This document shows, in pieces, positions 49,901-56,192 of a DNA stretch of 64,000 nucleotides. The position numbers and the translations under genes are program-made. The stretch is from Brachypodius melanocephalos (taxonomy: Eukaryota; Chordata; Aves; Passeriformes; Pycnonotidae): NCBI GenBank assembly GCA_013398615.1, contig VZSR01003022.1, positions 3,672,573 through 3,736,572 of the forward strand, read 5' to 3'. A model generated the notes under the pieces. The model searched no databases. It saw nothing but the letters and a program-made list of their open reading frames with translations, and was not told where the DNA came from. Position 1 is the stretch's first letter; each line of letters begins with the position of its first letter.

Positions 49901-52900
49901 TCCTCCACCCAGGCTGAGGAGCCATCTCCTCCTTGGCCAATTCTTTTCTTTTGCCAATTCTGACCTTGTCTAAGATTCGTAAAGACTGTACAGTTACAGG
50001 AAGAAATTACAAAAGCAGCCTCTGGGTTTGTGATTCCTCCCTTGGTTAAAACATACATTGGATATTTTAATACACAAATTTATGTTATATTCTACAGGGG
50101 GTTTGCCTGAGAACCCCTCTGAAATGCCTGCAGCCTGCTCCAATGGGCAGGCCTTGAGGAACCCCCCACTGCACTCAGGGGGAGTAGAGGATTTGCATCT
50201 TCAGTGGGGAAGCTGAGCCAGACCACCACTGCCCGTAGGATGCTCCACCAGCCCAACAACCCAGACCGCAGGAACCACTACAATAAACAATACCTGTGCT
50301 CCTCTGGGAGAGAGGAGCAAAGAAAGACCTTTACCTTCCCTTCCTCCCAAAGGATCTAAAAAAAGCCCTTTTAGGTTTTTTTTGTTTTTTTTTTAAATAA
50401 AGCCCTTTGTTCTCTTGTAACTAGGCCACCGGCATTGTCATTGTGTCCCCTGCGCACAATGGGACAAGGGGGGACCTGTACCAGCAGCGCTCATGTGGCC
50501 TGGAGCCATCCCATCCCTGCTTTGTCCACCGGGGCTGGCAAGGAAGTGGCTCCCAGGGGACGCACTGGGCAGGATGTCACCTGCATGTCCCTCCCATCCC
50601 AGGAGGGACTGCTCCTGCTCAGGCCAAATTCAGCCCAGCCCCTCTTTTGGGAAGGGCTGAAGGCAGGAGCTCTGTGCCAGCCTGGTTGCTGCGCACCAGG
50701 GAGTGTAAAGCAGAGTGCTCTGTGCCAAGGGGTGGATGTCTGGCCTCCTTCCACTGCTCAGACACTCTGCCATCGCCCCCCAGACTCTCTGGAGATGCAG
50801 CAGCCTCCAGCAGAAACACGGGAAAAGCCCTGGCAGAGCCACTGCCAGGTGCCAGTGTGACAGCTCCCGGAGCAGCAGTGTGATCTCAGCCACCACACCC
50901 AGGGGAAATCTCGAGGAGGAGAAAGAGAAAAGACAACTCCCAGCCAGCCTGGTGAAACAACAGGTTTGTCTTCCAGCAGGTAAATCCTGTGTGGGACAGG
51001 GAGCTGGGGAAGGTCTCAGGGGTGCCCGCTGGCATCTCAGCATCCCTGAGCCAAAGGGAAGCGAAGCACAGAGGACAGGAGCCTCCAGCTCTCCTTTACA
51101 AGCTCACAGCATCCTCCACAGGGCTCAGGAGCTGCACACAGGCACAGCACAGCCACCCAGGCTTTTCCAGGTGCAGAGGAGCCCACAGCCCTCCACCTCA
51201 GCATTCCTGTGTAGCTGAAAGGCAGAGGAGTGGGAGCCAGCCTTCAACTCTGGTCTACAGCACTGCAATTATCTGCTGCTGGAAAGGGCTAACAAATAAA
51301 GTGACCTGCTTCAAAGCCCTCGTTAGTGTCTGGAGATGTTGTGGAGAGCTCAAGTACCAGGTCAAGCAGCTCAAGAAGGGCTGGGCTTCCCCAGGGAGAT
51401 CTGGTGGAGGAGCTCCCAGGGCAGCTCCCCGCTGTCCCAGCACAGCATAGCCAGGGTTTCCTCGCCTGGAAAAACTCCTGGCAAGATGTGGCACTTACAG
51501 GGGATCCCAGGAGCTCCCTACCTCCATCCAGGCAGCTCTAACTCTGCTGTCACACAGACAGCACACAGCTGAGCCCCAGATCCAGGGCAGCATCACTCTC
51601 AGCAGCAGCCAGAACAAAAACAAAGGGTTTCCTCTGCCTGCTCCGAGGAGGATCAGCCTTGCTCACAGCAGACAGGCCCCTAACTGCTGCCCAGCCCCAT
51701 GGATCAGCCCTGCCCCTTCCCCAGCAGATCAGGGACACCTGGCCATGGGCTCTGGACATCAGCACAGCACAGCTCCCCATCCCCTTCTCACCTCCCACCT
51801 CATCAAGGGGAAAAGCAACACCCTGGGCTTGTCAGCAGCACACTCAGCATCAGTACAAACATGCCCTGACAGCCAGGCCAGAGCTGGCCTGGGAGAGCTG
51901 CCCCCCCTGGGAGAGCTGCCCCACCTGGTACAGGGATGCTCAGGTGCCTCACTAAAGCTGTCTGACATCCCTGTGCAGGCCTGGACCAGCTCAGGTCCCT
52001 TTAATTTCCAAATGAGCCACCCCTGGAGCGGTGGAAAGCAGTTTCTACGAGATGTATAAACCACTGTGCACCCACTAATCCAGGTTCCCATGCCCAAAGG
52101 CCTGGCTACAGGCACAGCTGGTGAGCCCCACGAGCAGAGCCACCCCCTCCCCAGCACAGGCTGATGAACCATCGAGCTGTGGAATCTGCACACAGACATG
52201 ATACAGACCTCAGCCCCTCCCCAAAGCTGGGAGAAGGGTTTCCAGAGAGCTGTGGTCCAGCTCCAGCAGGGAGGTGATTGTGGAGGCAGCAGAGCGTCCC
52301 TGATGCTGCAAAGCAACGTGGTGTCCCATAAATAGCTTGGAGAGGGGGTGATCTGGGGACATTAGTGCACTGCCATTAGCACAGCCTGAGCCCAGCGCAG
52401 TGCTGGGTCTGGGAAAGGCTCTCAGGAACACACTGGAGGGGATTGCTGCACCCAGCCTGGCTTTGGAGGGCTGAATTTGCCCTTAGGAAAGGCTGTCTGC
52501 CACGGCACTTCCCTGGCAGGAGAGGACAGCAGGCTGGAGAAGGAACAAGCTGAAGCCCAGCACCCCAGGGTCCTCCCTGGGAGCACATCCTGGTACAAAT
52601 CCCACCCATGGTCCTGTCCTGGTATCCCCTCCCCCAAGGGGCCTTTTAACAAAGCATCACCTGAATAAATCCTCAGACCTGATCCTGCTCTCACACCTCC
52701 TATTGACAATACCTTCATCATTATGCCAGACCTCGTTGACGCTTTTTAATCTTCATAATTACAGTCTGGCAAGGAGGGATCGTTAAACACTGAGCAGAGA
52801 GAAAAAAGGGGAAGGGAAGAAAAAGATACAGAGGTGCTCTGTGCTCTACCATCTCCCTAGGAAACGAAACCTTTTTCATTTTGACTGGATTACGGTGAGA

Positions 52901-55900
52901 GTAGGAGAGATGCAAGATACTTTTTTCCCAAATAAAAAAAATTAAAAAAAAATTTTAAAAAAAACCTGGAGCCTTACTGGAATTGCTGTCCTTGGGAGAT
53001 CAGTGGACCCAGCCTAGAGCAGTGCTCCAGGGAGCAGGGAGGGTGCAGGGCTGGACTCTCAGCCTGAAAACCCCAACTCCTTTACTTTTGCTGATGTTCT
53101 CCAGGTGAATTAAAATGCCTGACCCACCTTCAGCTGAGTGGAAACTCCTTATACAGAAAACAAATTTACCGCAAAGGAAGTAAAACATACCAGATCCCAG
53201 GTGGTCCAAATGCACTCCCCCAAAATCAAGACTAACTCCCTGAAGACTATGGAGTTCCAGGGACCGAATAACATCTACCCTGCATGCTGGCTTTGCCTGT
53301 CATCCAATGTCACGTTTAATTCATTGCTCAGGCACAGTTCTGGTGCCAAATCCCTCTCCAAACTGAAATGTTCACAGTTCTGGGCTCTGGCTCAGTGCCC
53401 AAAAGAGAAGAAAGCGAAATTCCTCAAGTCTTAAATGAAAATTGGAAGTGATGCCCCAGTCATGGAGGATTTAATGGAACTGAAAGCTGGATGTGACCAG
53501 GAGAGTCTGAGTGCTGAGCTGGGGTGTGGTGGGGGGAGGAAGGCCAGCAGCACCCAGCAGGATGGGACTGTGACACTGGGACTGTGACACTGGGGATGTG
53601 ATGCTGGGAATGTGACACTGGGAATGTGACACTGGGGATGTGACACTGGGAATGTGCCCACGGTGCCACAGGGAGAATCCTACACAGGTGCAGGGGGAAA
53701 CCAAGGGCTACAGAGCCAGGTAACACCTTTTATTAGACAAGATTTCTACTCCCAAAAGCTGAGCCACCATTCAGGTTAATAAATGATCCCTCTCCCTGAA
53801 ACCCTTCTTGCTCGGAGCCTGACAGGGCTGTGGTGCTGTCAAAGTGATGCTCAGCTGTGATCCACGCAGGGGACCAGAGTGAATCTCCCGCTGACCACTG
53901 GTACATCCCGTGGAAAGCCTGGCTTTGGTTTCCAGCTGGCAAACAGAACTACAGAGCCCAGAGCTGGGTGAGCTGGACCAGGGCTCCTCGGTGAATTCTT
54001 GCCTAGATCCAGCACCATCACAAATGAGACCCTTTTTGCTGCTGAGATGAAGGCAGAGCCACCCTTGGACATTCCTCTGGTTTTCCAGACTGATCTGCTC
54101 CCTCTCCCCTTCCCTCTCTGCAGGCGCTCTCCCAGCCCAGGGCTCTGCATTGCTTTGCTAAGCGTGTTTGGAGGGTGGTTAATGAAATGTTTTGGTGCAC
54201 AGGATCAGGTTTCCCGTGTGCTGTTTGCCGATGGCACGGCTCCTCCGATGGCAGCAATCCACATCAGGCAGGGGATGGCACCACGGGAATCCCTGGAGCA
54301 GCCAGGCTTTGCCCAGCCAGCAGCAGGGCACCGAGTTACAGCACCCATCCTGATTGCCAGGACCTTCTCCCACTCCTGGAGGTTCTCCCTGACCCACATC
54401 AGCTGAGGATGTGGAGTGCTGATGTGAGGGGAGCAGAGCTGATCTGCACCGGGTTACAGAGCTGGGCAGTGCCAGCATTCACCCACCCTGGGCTGGGAGC
54501 AAGGTGACACAGGACTGTGGCATGGGGGGGTCACACTCAGCGTTACAGCAGCACAGAGGAGGTGCAGAGGTCCTGGACACTGTGGGACAGTAAGGACAGG
54601 GTCTTGGGAATTCCTCCTCTTGCACAGGGAGAGGATGACTGTTAACAGCAAGGTAACCCCGCTGGTGCCAGTGGCACCAATACTGGTCTGTACTGGTTGG
54701 AGAGCAGAAGCCAGCCCAGGGCACAGGGCCAGGACAGTGCAAGTTCTCCACCTGAGCACCAGAGACCATCCAGCCATCACAAACCCCTCATCCACACTCA
54801 TCCTCATCCCTGATGGGACTTTGTGATCACCCTGAAATGCGATCACCCTGTGCTGTCCCACCCTGACCCCAGATCACTGCTGGAGATGGGGTTCCCCTGT
54901 CCCAGGGGTGATGCCCAGGGCACAGGGATGCTCCAGCCAGTCTCTCTCTCACTGTGGAATTCAAGGAGGCAAACAGCCAGGCAAAGAGCATTCCTCGGGG
55001 TGAGAGCGCCCTTCTCGTTTCTCTCACAGTCACTCCCTGCCCCACTCGGAGCAAGCCTGAGCTGTGGGACCCCTCACACCTCTGCCACCGCTTTGTGCCA
55101 CCGCCTTGGCCATCCCAGGGCAGTGCCGCGGATCCAGCAGCAGAAAAATCCCTCCAGGCAAGCGGAGCCAAGCGGCTCCCGAGGAGAGGCAACAACCTCT
55201 GCACACCTGAGTGCGAGCGAGCGCTGCAAACCCAGCCTGCCCTCGGCGCCGGGCGGTAGCGGGGGCTAACCAAAAGGCAGCGAGAAGATCCTGCCGTGAC
55301 CCCAGACCTCTAAACACAGCGGGGAGCGCTGGAAACCGCGGGGCTGGGCTCAGCCCACCGTGAGCTTCATCCCCCGGCACGTTCCCCTCGATCTCTTCAG
55401 GGTTTTTACTCCCTCTCCCTATCATAAAACCACGTAAGTGCCGACATCTCCCGTGAGTCTCGAGCCCGGGAGGAACCCAAGCTCATCTCCAGTGAGGCAA
55501 AGAAGAGCAAAGGCTGGAGAGGGGAAGCGAATGTATGGAAGCAAAAATGGGGAAGCAAGGGGAAAAGCAATGGGTGGGTACGGGTGTGCTGGAGGCGGAG
55601 GGGCTCAGGTTTGGACATCCACCCCAGCCCCACTGCCGCTTCAGGGTGGGTTTCGAAATCTCCAGATGCACCAGCGGGCTTAGACCGGAGGAACCGAATC
55701 CCCCGGGTATCAACATCTCCGAGCACGGTGCTCACAGAAGCCGGCGGCGAGCAGCCCTGCGATAACCCCGGCGATAGCGGCGTGGGGCGAGCCGGGAGCC
55801 GGCGGCCAGCGAGAGCTGCAGGAGCCACACGCTGCCCCGCGGGCAGAGCCGCCTGGACCCCGCCATCCCCGGCTGGGCTTGGACCCGCACACCGCACACG

Positions 55901-56192
55901 GACACACAGACAGACACACAGAGAGACACACAGACATACAGATACCACACACACAGACACACAGACACCACACACACAGACACACGCACACACACACAGA
56001 CACACAGACTCACAGACACACACAGCCCGGCCATCCGCAGCCCCCCGCACCAAACGCGCTCCGCCGGCCGCTCCCCACCCACCCGCAGGAGCCGGCAGCG
56101 GCCGGGAGGAAACACCAACTTTACCTAAAGGGTCTCAAGGTGACAAGGCATCTTCTGACCATTATCTTGCCATCCGCGTTGACAGTGATCAT
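1812..56192 (-). CDS. MGAT5B: MGAT5B, alpha-1,6-mannosylglycoprotein 6-beta-N-acetylglucosaminyltransferase B (5' part, 11 exons)
   Basis: Joined coding exons (minus strand): 56192-56125, 49213-49101, 30595-30451, 18820-18708, 17598-17525, 16085-15915, 15161-14997, 13833-13664, 4587-4456, 3583-3450, 1942-1812. All junctions are GT-AG and the 1416 nt read as 472 uninterrupted codons. The protein starts MITVN, has a transmembrane anchor at about residues 24-42, a helical stem, and NXS/T sequons at N93, N126, N213 and N445. Known for the family: a Golgi type II GT18 enzyme that adds beta-1,6-GlcNAc to alpha-linked mannose on N-glycans and, mostly in brain, on O-mannosyl glycans. The B paralogue is chosen over MGAT5 because exon 11 continues with SEEL after the conserved HTPDNSFMGFV block and because of the N-terminus. 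The usual length is near 790 residues, so roughly 40% lies beyond the left edge. No frameshift or stop was seen. Confidence 0.96.
2556..2969 (+). mobile_element. Retroviral LTR, left member of an inverted pair
   Basis: This segment begins near ATGCCTTAAGTTCTTAGC and shares a long colinear match with the reverse complement of 2970-3418: the starts, an internal CCTGAAGCTGTAATTG block, GGCCTTT with an A-rich tail, and a CTCTGTT end. It lacks the last 20 or so bases of its partner and seems cut short at the junction. It runs antisense to MGAT5B. The assignment to an LTR family is inferred from the structure (TG start, poly(A)-like AT region near the 3' end). Confidence 0.6.
2970..3418 (-). mobile_element. 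Retroviral LTR, right member of an inverted pair, next to exon 10
   Basis: Read on the minus strand it starts TGATGCC and ends GGCATCA, a 7-bp terminal inverted repeat with TG...CA ends. AATAAA occurs near its 3' end (CAATAAATACC on the minus strand). It is in the sense orientation of MGAT5B and stops 31 bp downstream of the exon 10 donor. The flanks (TCTAG and CGAGG) do not form a clear target duplication. Confidence 0.65.
3450..3583 (-). CDS. MGAT5B: MGAT5B exon 10 (residues 384-428)
   Basis: The acceptor CTCCGCAG precedes 3583 and the strong donor GTAAGT follows 3450 (134 nt). It encodes CRVRVIDTFGTEPAYNHEEY, then the GYRTNWGYWNL block and QFMTMF, among the most conserved stretches of GT18. 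The donor lies 31 bp from the end of a retroviral LTR (3418). Confidence 0.96.
3584..4455 (-). other. MGAT5B intron 9
   Basis: A short intron (872 bp) with an AT-rich stretch at 3840-4020. I see no repeat family or RNA gene in it. Confidence 0.7.
4456..4587 (-). CDS. MGAT5B: MGAT5B exon 9 (residues 340-383)
   Basis: The first acceptor CTCCCCAG (before 4587) is used: it gives Ser-His-Leu-Gly-Val, in line with the family. A second AG 8 nt further on (CACTTAG) would break the frame. The donor GTAAGC follows 4456. The 132 nt encode LGVPPGRGNCPL, then PFDLIYTDYHGLQQMK and the QHMGLSFKKY segment of the catalytic domain. Confidence 0.94.
6484..6590 (+). mobile_element. CR1 LINE 3' end fragment
   Basis: The order of CTGATCTGGTGGAAGATG, CTCATTGCAGGAGTTTGGAT, GACCTTTAAAAGGTCC and TATGATTCTGATG follows the familiar 3' end of avian CR1 LINEs. 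It is heavily 5' truncated, as usual, and in antisense orientation to MGAT5B. Confidence 0.75.
10437..10475 (-). mobile_element. Possible short CR1 3' scrap
   Basis: GGAATGGTTTGGGTTGGAAG at 10440-10459 resembles the reverse complement of a CR1 3' tail. The match is very short and could be chance. Confidence 0.35.
13127..13178 (+). repeat. Purine-rich GGGA/GGAA microsatellite
   Basis: Imperfect runs of GGGA, AAAG and GGAA on the plus strand, all purine over about 50 bp; a potential triplex or G-quadruplex former. It sits in intron 8, roughly 490 bp downstream of exon 8 in the sense of the gene. Confidence 0.85.
13664..13833 (-). CDS. MGAT5B: MGAT5B exon 8 (residues 284-339), start of catalytic GT18 fold
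   Basis: The acceptor CTCTGCAG precedes 13833 and the donor GTGGGT follows 13664 (170 nt). It encodes ILIHIGFLTEESGDVFSPRV and then the GGPLGEMVQWADIL block and RVTVSLKELQ, typical of the beginning of the GT-B catalytic domain, where the HIGFL strand and the GGPLGEMVQWADI segment are highly conserved between MGAT5 paralogues. The split codon gives Ser340 with exon 9. Confidence 0.95.
13834..14996 (-). other. MGAT5B intron 7
   Basis: A 1.16-kb intron with a pyrimidine-rich stretch at 14390-14700 on the plus strand. No mobile element recognised. Confidence 0.7.
14997..15161 (-). CDS. MGAT5B: MGAT5B exon 7 (residues 229-283)
   Basis: The acceptor CCCTAG precedes 15161. The donor is the weaker CAC|GTATGG at 14997/14996. 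The exon is 165 nt, phase 0/0, encoding AAFRRDLARLLELIGTGKES, then a basic helix and RQRDQKH. The last codon is His (CAC), where I recall Gln in human, so the usual G at the last exon base is lost. Its GC content is high. Skipping this exon would keep the reading frame. Confidence 0.92.
15162..15914 (-). other. MGAT5B intron 6, largely CR1
   Basis: The intron is 753 bp and about 450 bp of it is the CR1 copy at 15350-15799. The remainder is plain intron. Confidence 0.75.
15350..15799 (+). mobile_element. CR1 LINE 3' portion
   Basis: Clear CR1 landmarks occur in order: the GTCCAGAGGAGGCCAC block, CTGAGGGAGCTGGGGGTGT, AGAAGGCTCCAGAGGGAT, GGACAAGGAGCAGTGGCTTT and the tail CCCTTCCAACCTGTGATTCT. 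It covers the end of the reverse transcriptase ORF and the 3'UTR and is decayed and non-coding. Antisense to MGAT5B, ending 115 bp from the exon 6 donor. Confidence 0.9.
15915..16085 (-). CDS. MGAT5B: MGAT5B exon 6 (residues 172-228)
   Basis: The acceptor CCTTGCAG precedes 16085; the donor GTAAGG follows 15915. The 171 nt are a whole number of codons (phase 0/0), encoding the well-conserved block from WMRARWTSDPCYAFFGVDG through ECSFLIYLSEVEWFCPPLPW to the N213-R-T sequon, then a proline run (P221-P225). Cysteines C182, C193 and C206 fall in the conserved core. A bird-type Pro-rich linker replaces the more variable linker of mammals. Confidence 0.95.
16086..17524 (-). other. MGAT5B intron 5
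   Basis: A 1.44-kb intron without a recognised repeat. AT-rich patches occur at 16660-16880. Confidence 0.65.
17525..17598 (-). CDS. MGAT5B: MGAT5B exon 5 (residues 147-171)
   Basis: The acceptor CTCTGCAG precedes 17598 and the donor GTGAGT follows 17525 (74 nt). It encodes VMEGRRDQCEVPRDPKYPDC and then AGKVE, with two cysteines (C155, C166) at positions conserved in the family's N-terminal luminal domain. The acceptor lies only 69 bp from a long pentanucleotide repeat (17668-17780). Confidence 0.94.
17599..18707 (-). other. MGAT5B intron 4
   Basis: A 1.1-kb intron carrying the ATGGG pentanucleotide array close to its 3' splice site. Nothing else recognised. Confidence 0.7.
17668..17780 (+). 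repeat. Perfect (ATGGG)n pentanucleotide array
   Basis: About 22 uninterrupted copies of ATGGG on the plus strand, so the MGAT5B transcript carries CCCAT repeats. It begins 69 bp upstream of the exon 5 acceptor in the gene's direction. The lack of substitutions suggests recent expansion and likely length polymorphism. It yields spurious ORFs of MGWDG and HPIPS repeats on the two strands. Confidence 0.97.
18708..18820 (-). CDS. MGAT5B: MGAT5B exon 4 (residues 109-146)
   Basis: The acceptor TTTCCCAG precedes 18820; the donor GTGAGTG follows 18708. The 113 nt encode FQPAAGLMERIQAIAQNVSD and onward to SLLNGK, the luminal stem leading to the catalytic part. N126-V-S is a sequon. The phases join exons 3 and 5 without a break. 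Confidence 0.93.
19203..19220 (+). repeat. Poly(A) run
   Basis: A pure A homopolymer of about 18 bases in intron 3, on the plus strand; not attached to a recognised SINE or LINE tail. Confidence 0.9.
19350..19648 (+). mobile_element. CR1 LINE 3' end
   Basis: CAAGTGACAGGACAAGAC, CCTCAAGTTGCACCTGGGGA, AATTTCTTCACTGAAAGT, GGCATTGGAACAGCCTGCCC, CATCCCTGGAAGTGT and TTGGACTCGATGATATCAGA follow the standard order of a CR1 3' end. It is degenerate. Antisense to MGAT5B. Confidence 0.9.
23187..23578 (+). mobile_element. Solo retroviral LTR with perfect 6-bp target duplication
   Basis: 392 bp, TGTGGGAAC...ATCCAACA, flanked by CTGGAT at 23181-23186 and again at 23579-23584. AATGAAATAAAAAACTC near the 3' end supplies a poly(A) signal, and TTTTTAAAGGCC may serve as the TATA-like box. 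Nearly the same sequence recurs at 42407-42793. A 6-bp duplication is typical of class II (beta/alpha-like, ERVK) integrases. No internal retroviral genes remain. Antisense to MGAT5B. Confidence 0.92.
25800..25862. repeat. A/T-only low-complexity tract
   Basis: AAAATAAAAT-like and ATTTAAAAT-like runs with almost no G or C. Simple sequence inside intron 3. Confidence 0.85.
30120..30275 (-). mobile_element. CR1 LINE 3' end
   Basis: GGAATCATAGAATATCCCAA and ATCACTGAGTCCAACTCCTG on the plus strand are the reverse complement of the CR1 tail. The similarity fades by about 30275. In sense orientation to MGAT5B and only about 175 bp from exon 3. Confidence 0.88.
30451..30595 (-). CDS. MGAT5B: MGAT5B exon 3 (residues 61-108), helical stem
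   Basis: The acceptor CTGCAG precedes 30595 and the donor GTCAGT follows 30451 (145 nt). It encodes the stem stretch running from VMGALESRGVLRRM to FPLD, rich in heptad-like M/L spacing, which suggests a short alpha-helical or coiled-coil stem. N93-S-T is a potential N-glycosylation site. The exon stands alone between introns of about 18.5 and 11.6 kb. Confidence 0.93.
31617..31652 (+). repeat. Short 11-bp tandem repeat
   Basis: Three near-identical copies of GGCCATCAGGT and a degenerate fourth. Also reads in phase with GGTGG spacing; no function inferred. Confidence 0.75.
33750..33772 (+). repeat. (TTG)n microsatellite
   Basis: Seven TTG units in intron 2, next to a pyrimidine-rich stretch and a TTCCAGCAG that mimics a splice acceptor on the plus strand. 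Confidence 0.85.
35190..35719 (+). mobile_element. Solo endogenous retrovirus LTR, avian type
   Basis: It starts TGTGCTGGTTTCAGCTGGGG and ends TTAAACCACAACA, with imperfectly inverted termini. GTATAAAGGGG at about 35445 is the likely TATA box; AATAAACTTTTC near 35590 the poly(A) signal. The layout and wording match an LTR type that I recall as very common in songbird genomes. The flanking 5-mers (CCCCT and TTCCT) are not an exact duplication. Antisense to MGAT5B; no internal genes next to it. Confidence 0.88.
36878..37420 (+). mobile_element. Probable LTR-like element, boundaries uncertain
   Basis: The sequence begins TGTTGGTTTGGTGTTTTC and is AT-rich with a texture unlike the flanking intron, with TTATCTATGTACAG, a purine-rich AAGAAGAAGGTGAAGAAG stretch at about 37186-37203, and TGTATATATT near 37240. 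These resemble avian LTR or internal ERV sequence. No target duplication was found, the right end is a guess, and the strand is given by the TG start only. Confidence 0.45.
40685..40744 (+). repeat. 30-bp perfect-length tandem duplication
   Basis: CTGCAGATTAAGGACACCCC and the next 10 bases (ending GTTGGCC) occur twice in a row, with one T/C difference between the copies. In intron 2; recent duplication. Confidence 0.93.
42052..42793 (+). mobile_element. Deleted class II-like provirus: 9 bp of 5' LTR, short internal piece, full 3' LTR
   Basis: The unit is bounded by GACTGG at 42046-42051 and GACTGG at 42794-42799. Right after the left duplication comes TGTGGGAAC, the first nine bases of the LTR, and then unrelated AT-rich sequence (42061-42406) ending in a purine tract AAGAGAGGGAA, the expected polypurine tract just before an LTR. 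The 3' LTR is 42407-42793. gag, pol and env are absent. Intact target duplications show that both outer ends are the original integration ends, so the loss of most of the 5' LTR is internal. Antisense to MGAT5B. Confidence 0.88.
42407..42793 (+). repeat. 3' LTR of the deleted provirus, same family as 23187-23578
   Basis: 387 bp, matching the solo LTR in intron 3 almost throughout; the main differences are scattered substitutions, a shorter A run after GAGCTGC, and changes near the 3' end. Includes AATGAAATAAAAAACTC. Confidence 0.92.
49101..49213 (-). CDS. MGAT5B: MGAT5B exon 2 (residues 23-60), transmembrane anchor
   Basis: The acceptor CCCGCAG precedes 49213 and the donor GTGAGC follows 49101. 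The exon (113 nt) encodes a hydrophobic segment beginning IFVLGIGFFTLCFLMTSL, the single membrane span holding the enzyme in the Golgi, and then the start of the luminal stem (GDSPFTIRTE). Entry and exit phases agree with exons 1 and 3. Confidence 0.95.
49506..50096 (-). mobile_element. Solo retroviral LTR, sense to MGAT5B, 5-bp target duplication
   Basis: TG at 49506 and CA at 50095-50096 bound 591 bp; GGGGG flanks on both sides (49501-49505 and 50097-50101). On the minus strand it begins TGTAGAATATAACA, has CCATAAAAACCCC (TATA-like) and AATAAATTG near the end, and finishes TTTATTCATAACA. This gives orientation minus, the same as the gene. Its 3' end lies about 290 bp upstream of the exon 2 acceptor. 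A run of five G is a weak duplication because the flank itself is G-rich. Confidence 0.82.
53563..53656 (+). repeat. 15-bp minisatellite
   Basis: About six copies of a 15-bp unit of the type TGTGACACTGGGAA with A/G and C/A variation. In intron 1. It produces the spurious Ser/His/Pro-rich ORFs on the minus strand. Confidence 0.9.
55895..56025. repeat. Imperfect CA-rich tract next to exon 1
   Basis: Runs of CACACA broken by CAGACA and GAGAGA. It lies about 100 bp downstream of the exon 1 donor and inside the CpG island; the MGAT5B transcript carries TGTGTGTCTG repeats here. Confidence 0.9.
56125..56192 (-). CDS. MGAT5B: MGAT5B coding exon 1 (residues 1-22 plus 2 nt)
   Basis: The start ATG is the complement of 56190-56192. 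The exon reads MITVNADGKIMVRRCLVTLR and then PF, and ends with AG before the donor GTAAAG at 56124-56119. It encodes the short, basic cytosolic tail (R/K-rich) expected before a type II signal anchor. The next exon completes the split arginine codon. Any 5'UTR would continue to higher coordinates; no in-frame upstream exon is needed, because this N-terminus matches that known for MGAT5B. Confidence 0.93.

Larger units (their letters stand above)
49214..56124 (-). other. MGAT5B intron 1
   Basis: A 6.9-kb intron. It carries an LTR (49506-50096), a 15-bp minisatellite (53563-53656), an A/T tract near 52920-52965, and at its 5' end part of the CpG island with a CA-rich tract (55895-56025). No further exon recognised. 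Confidence 0.7.
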
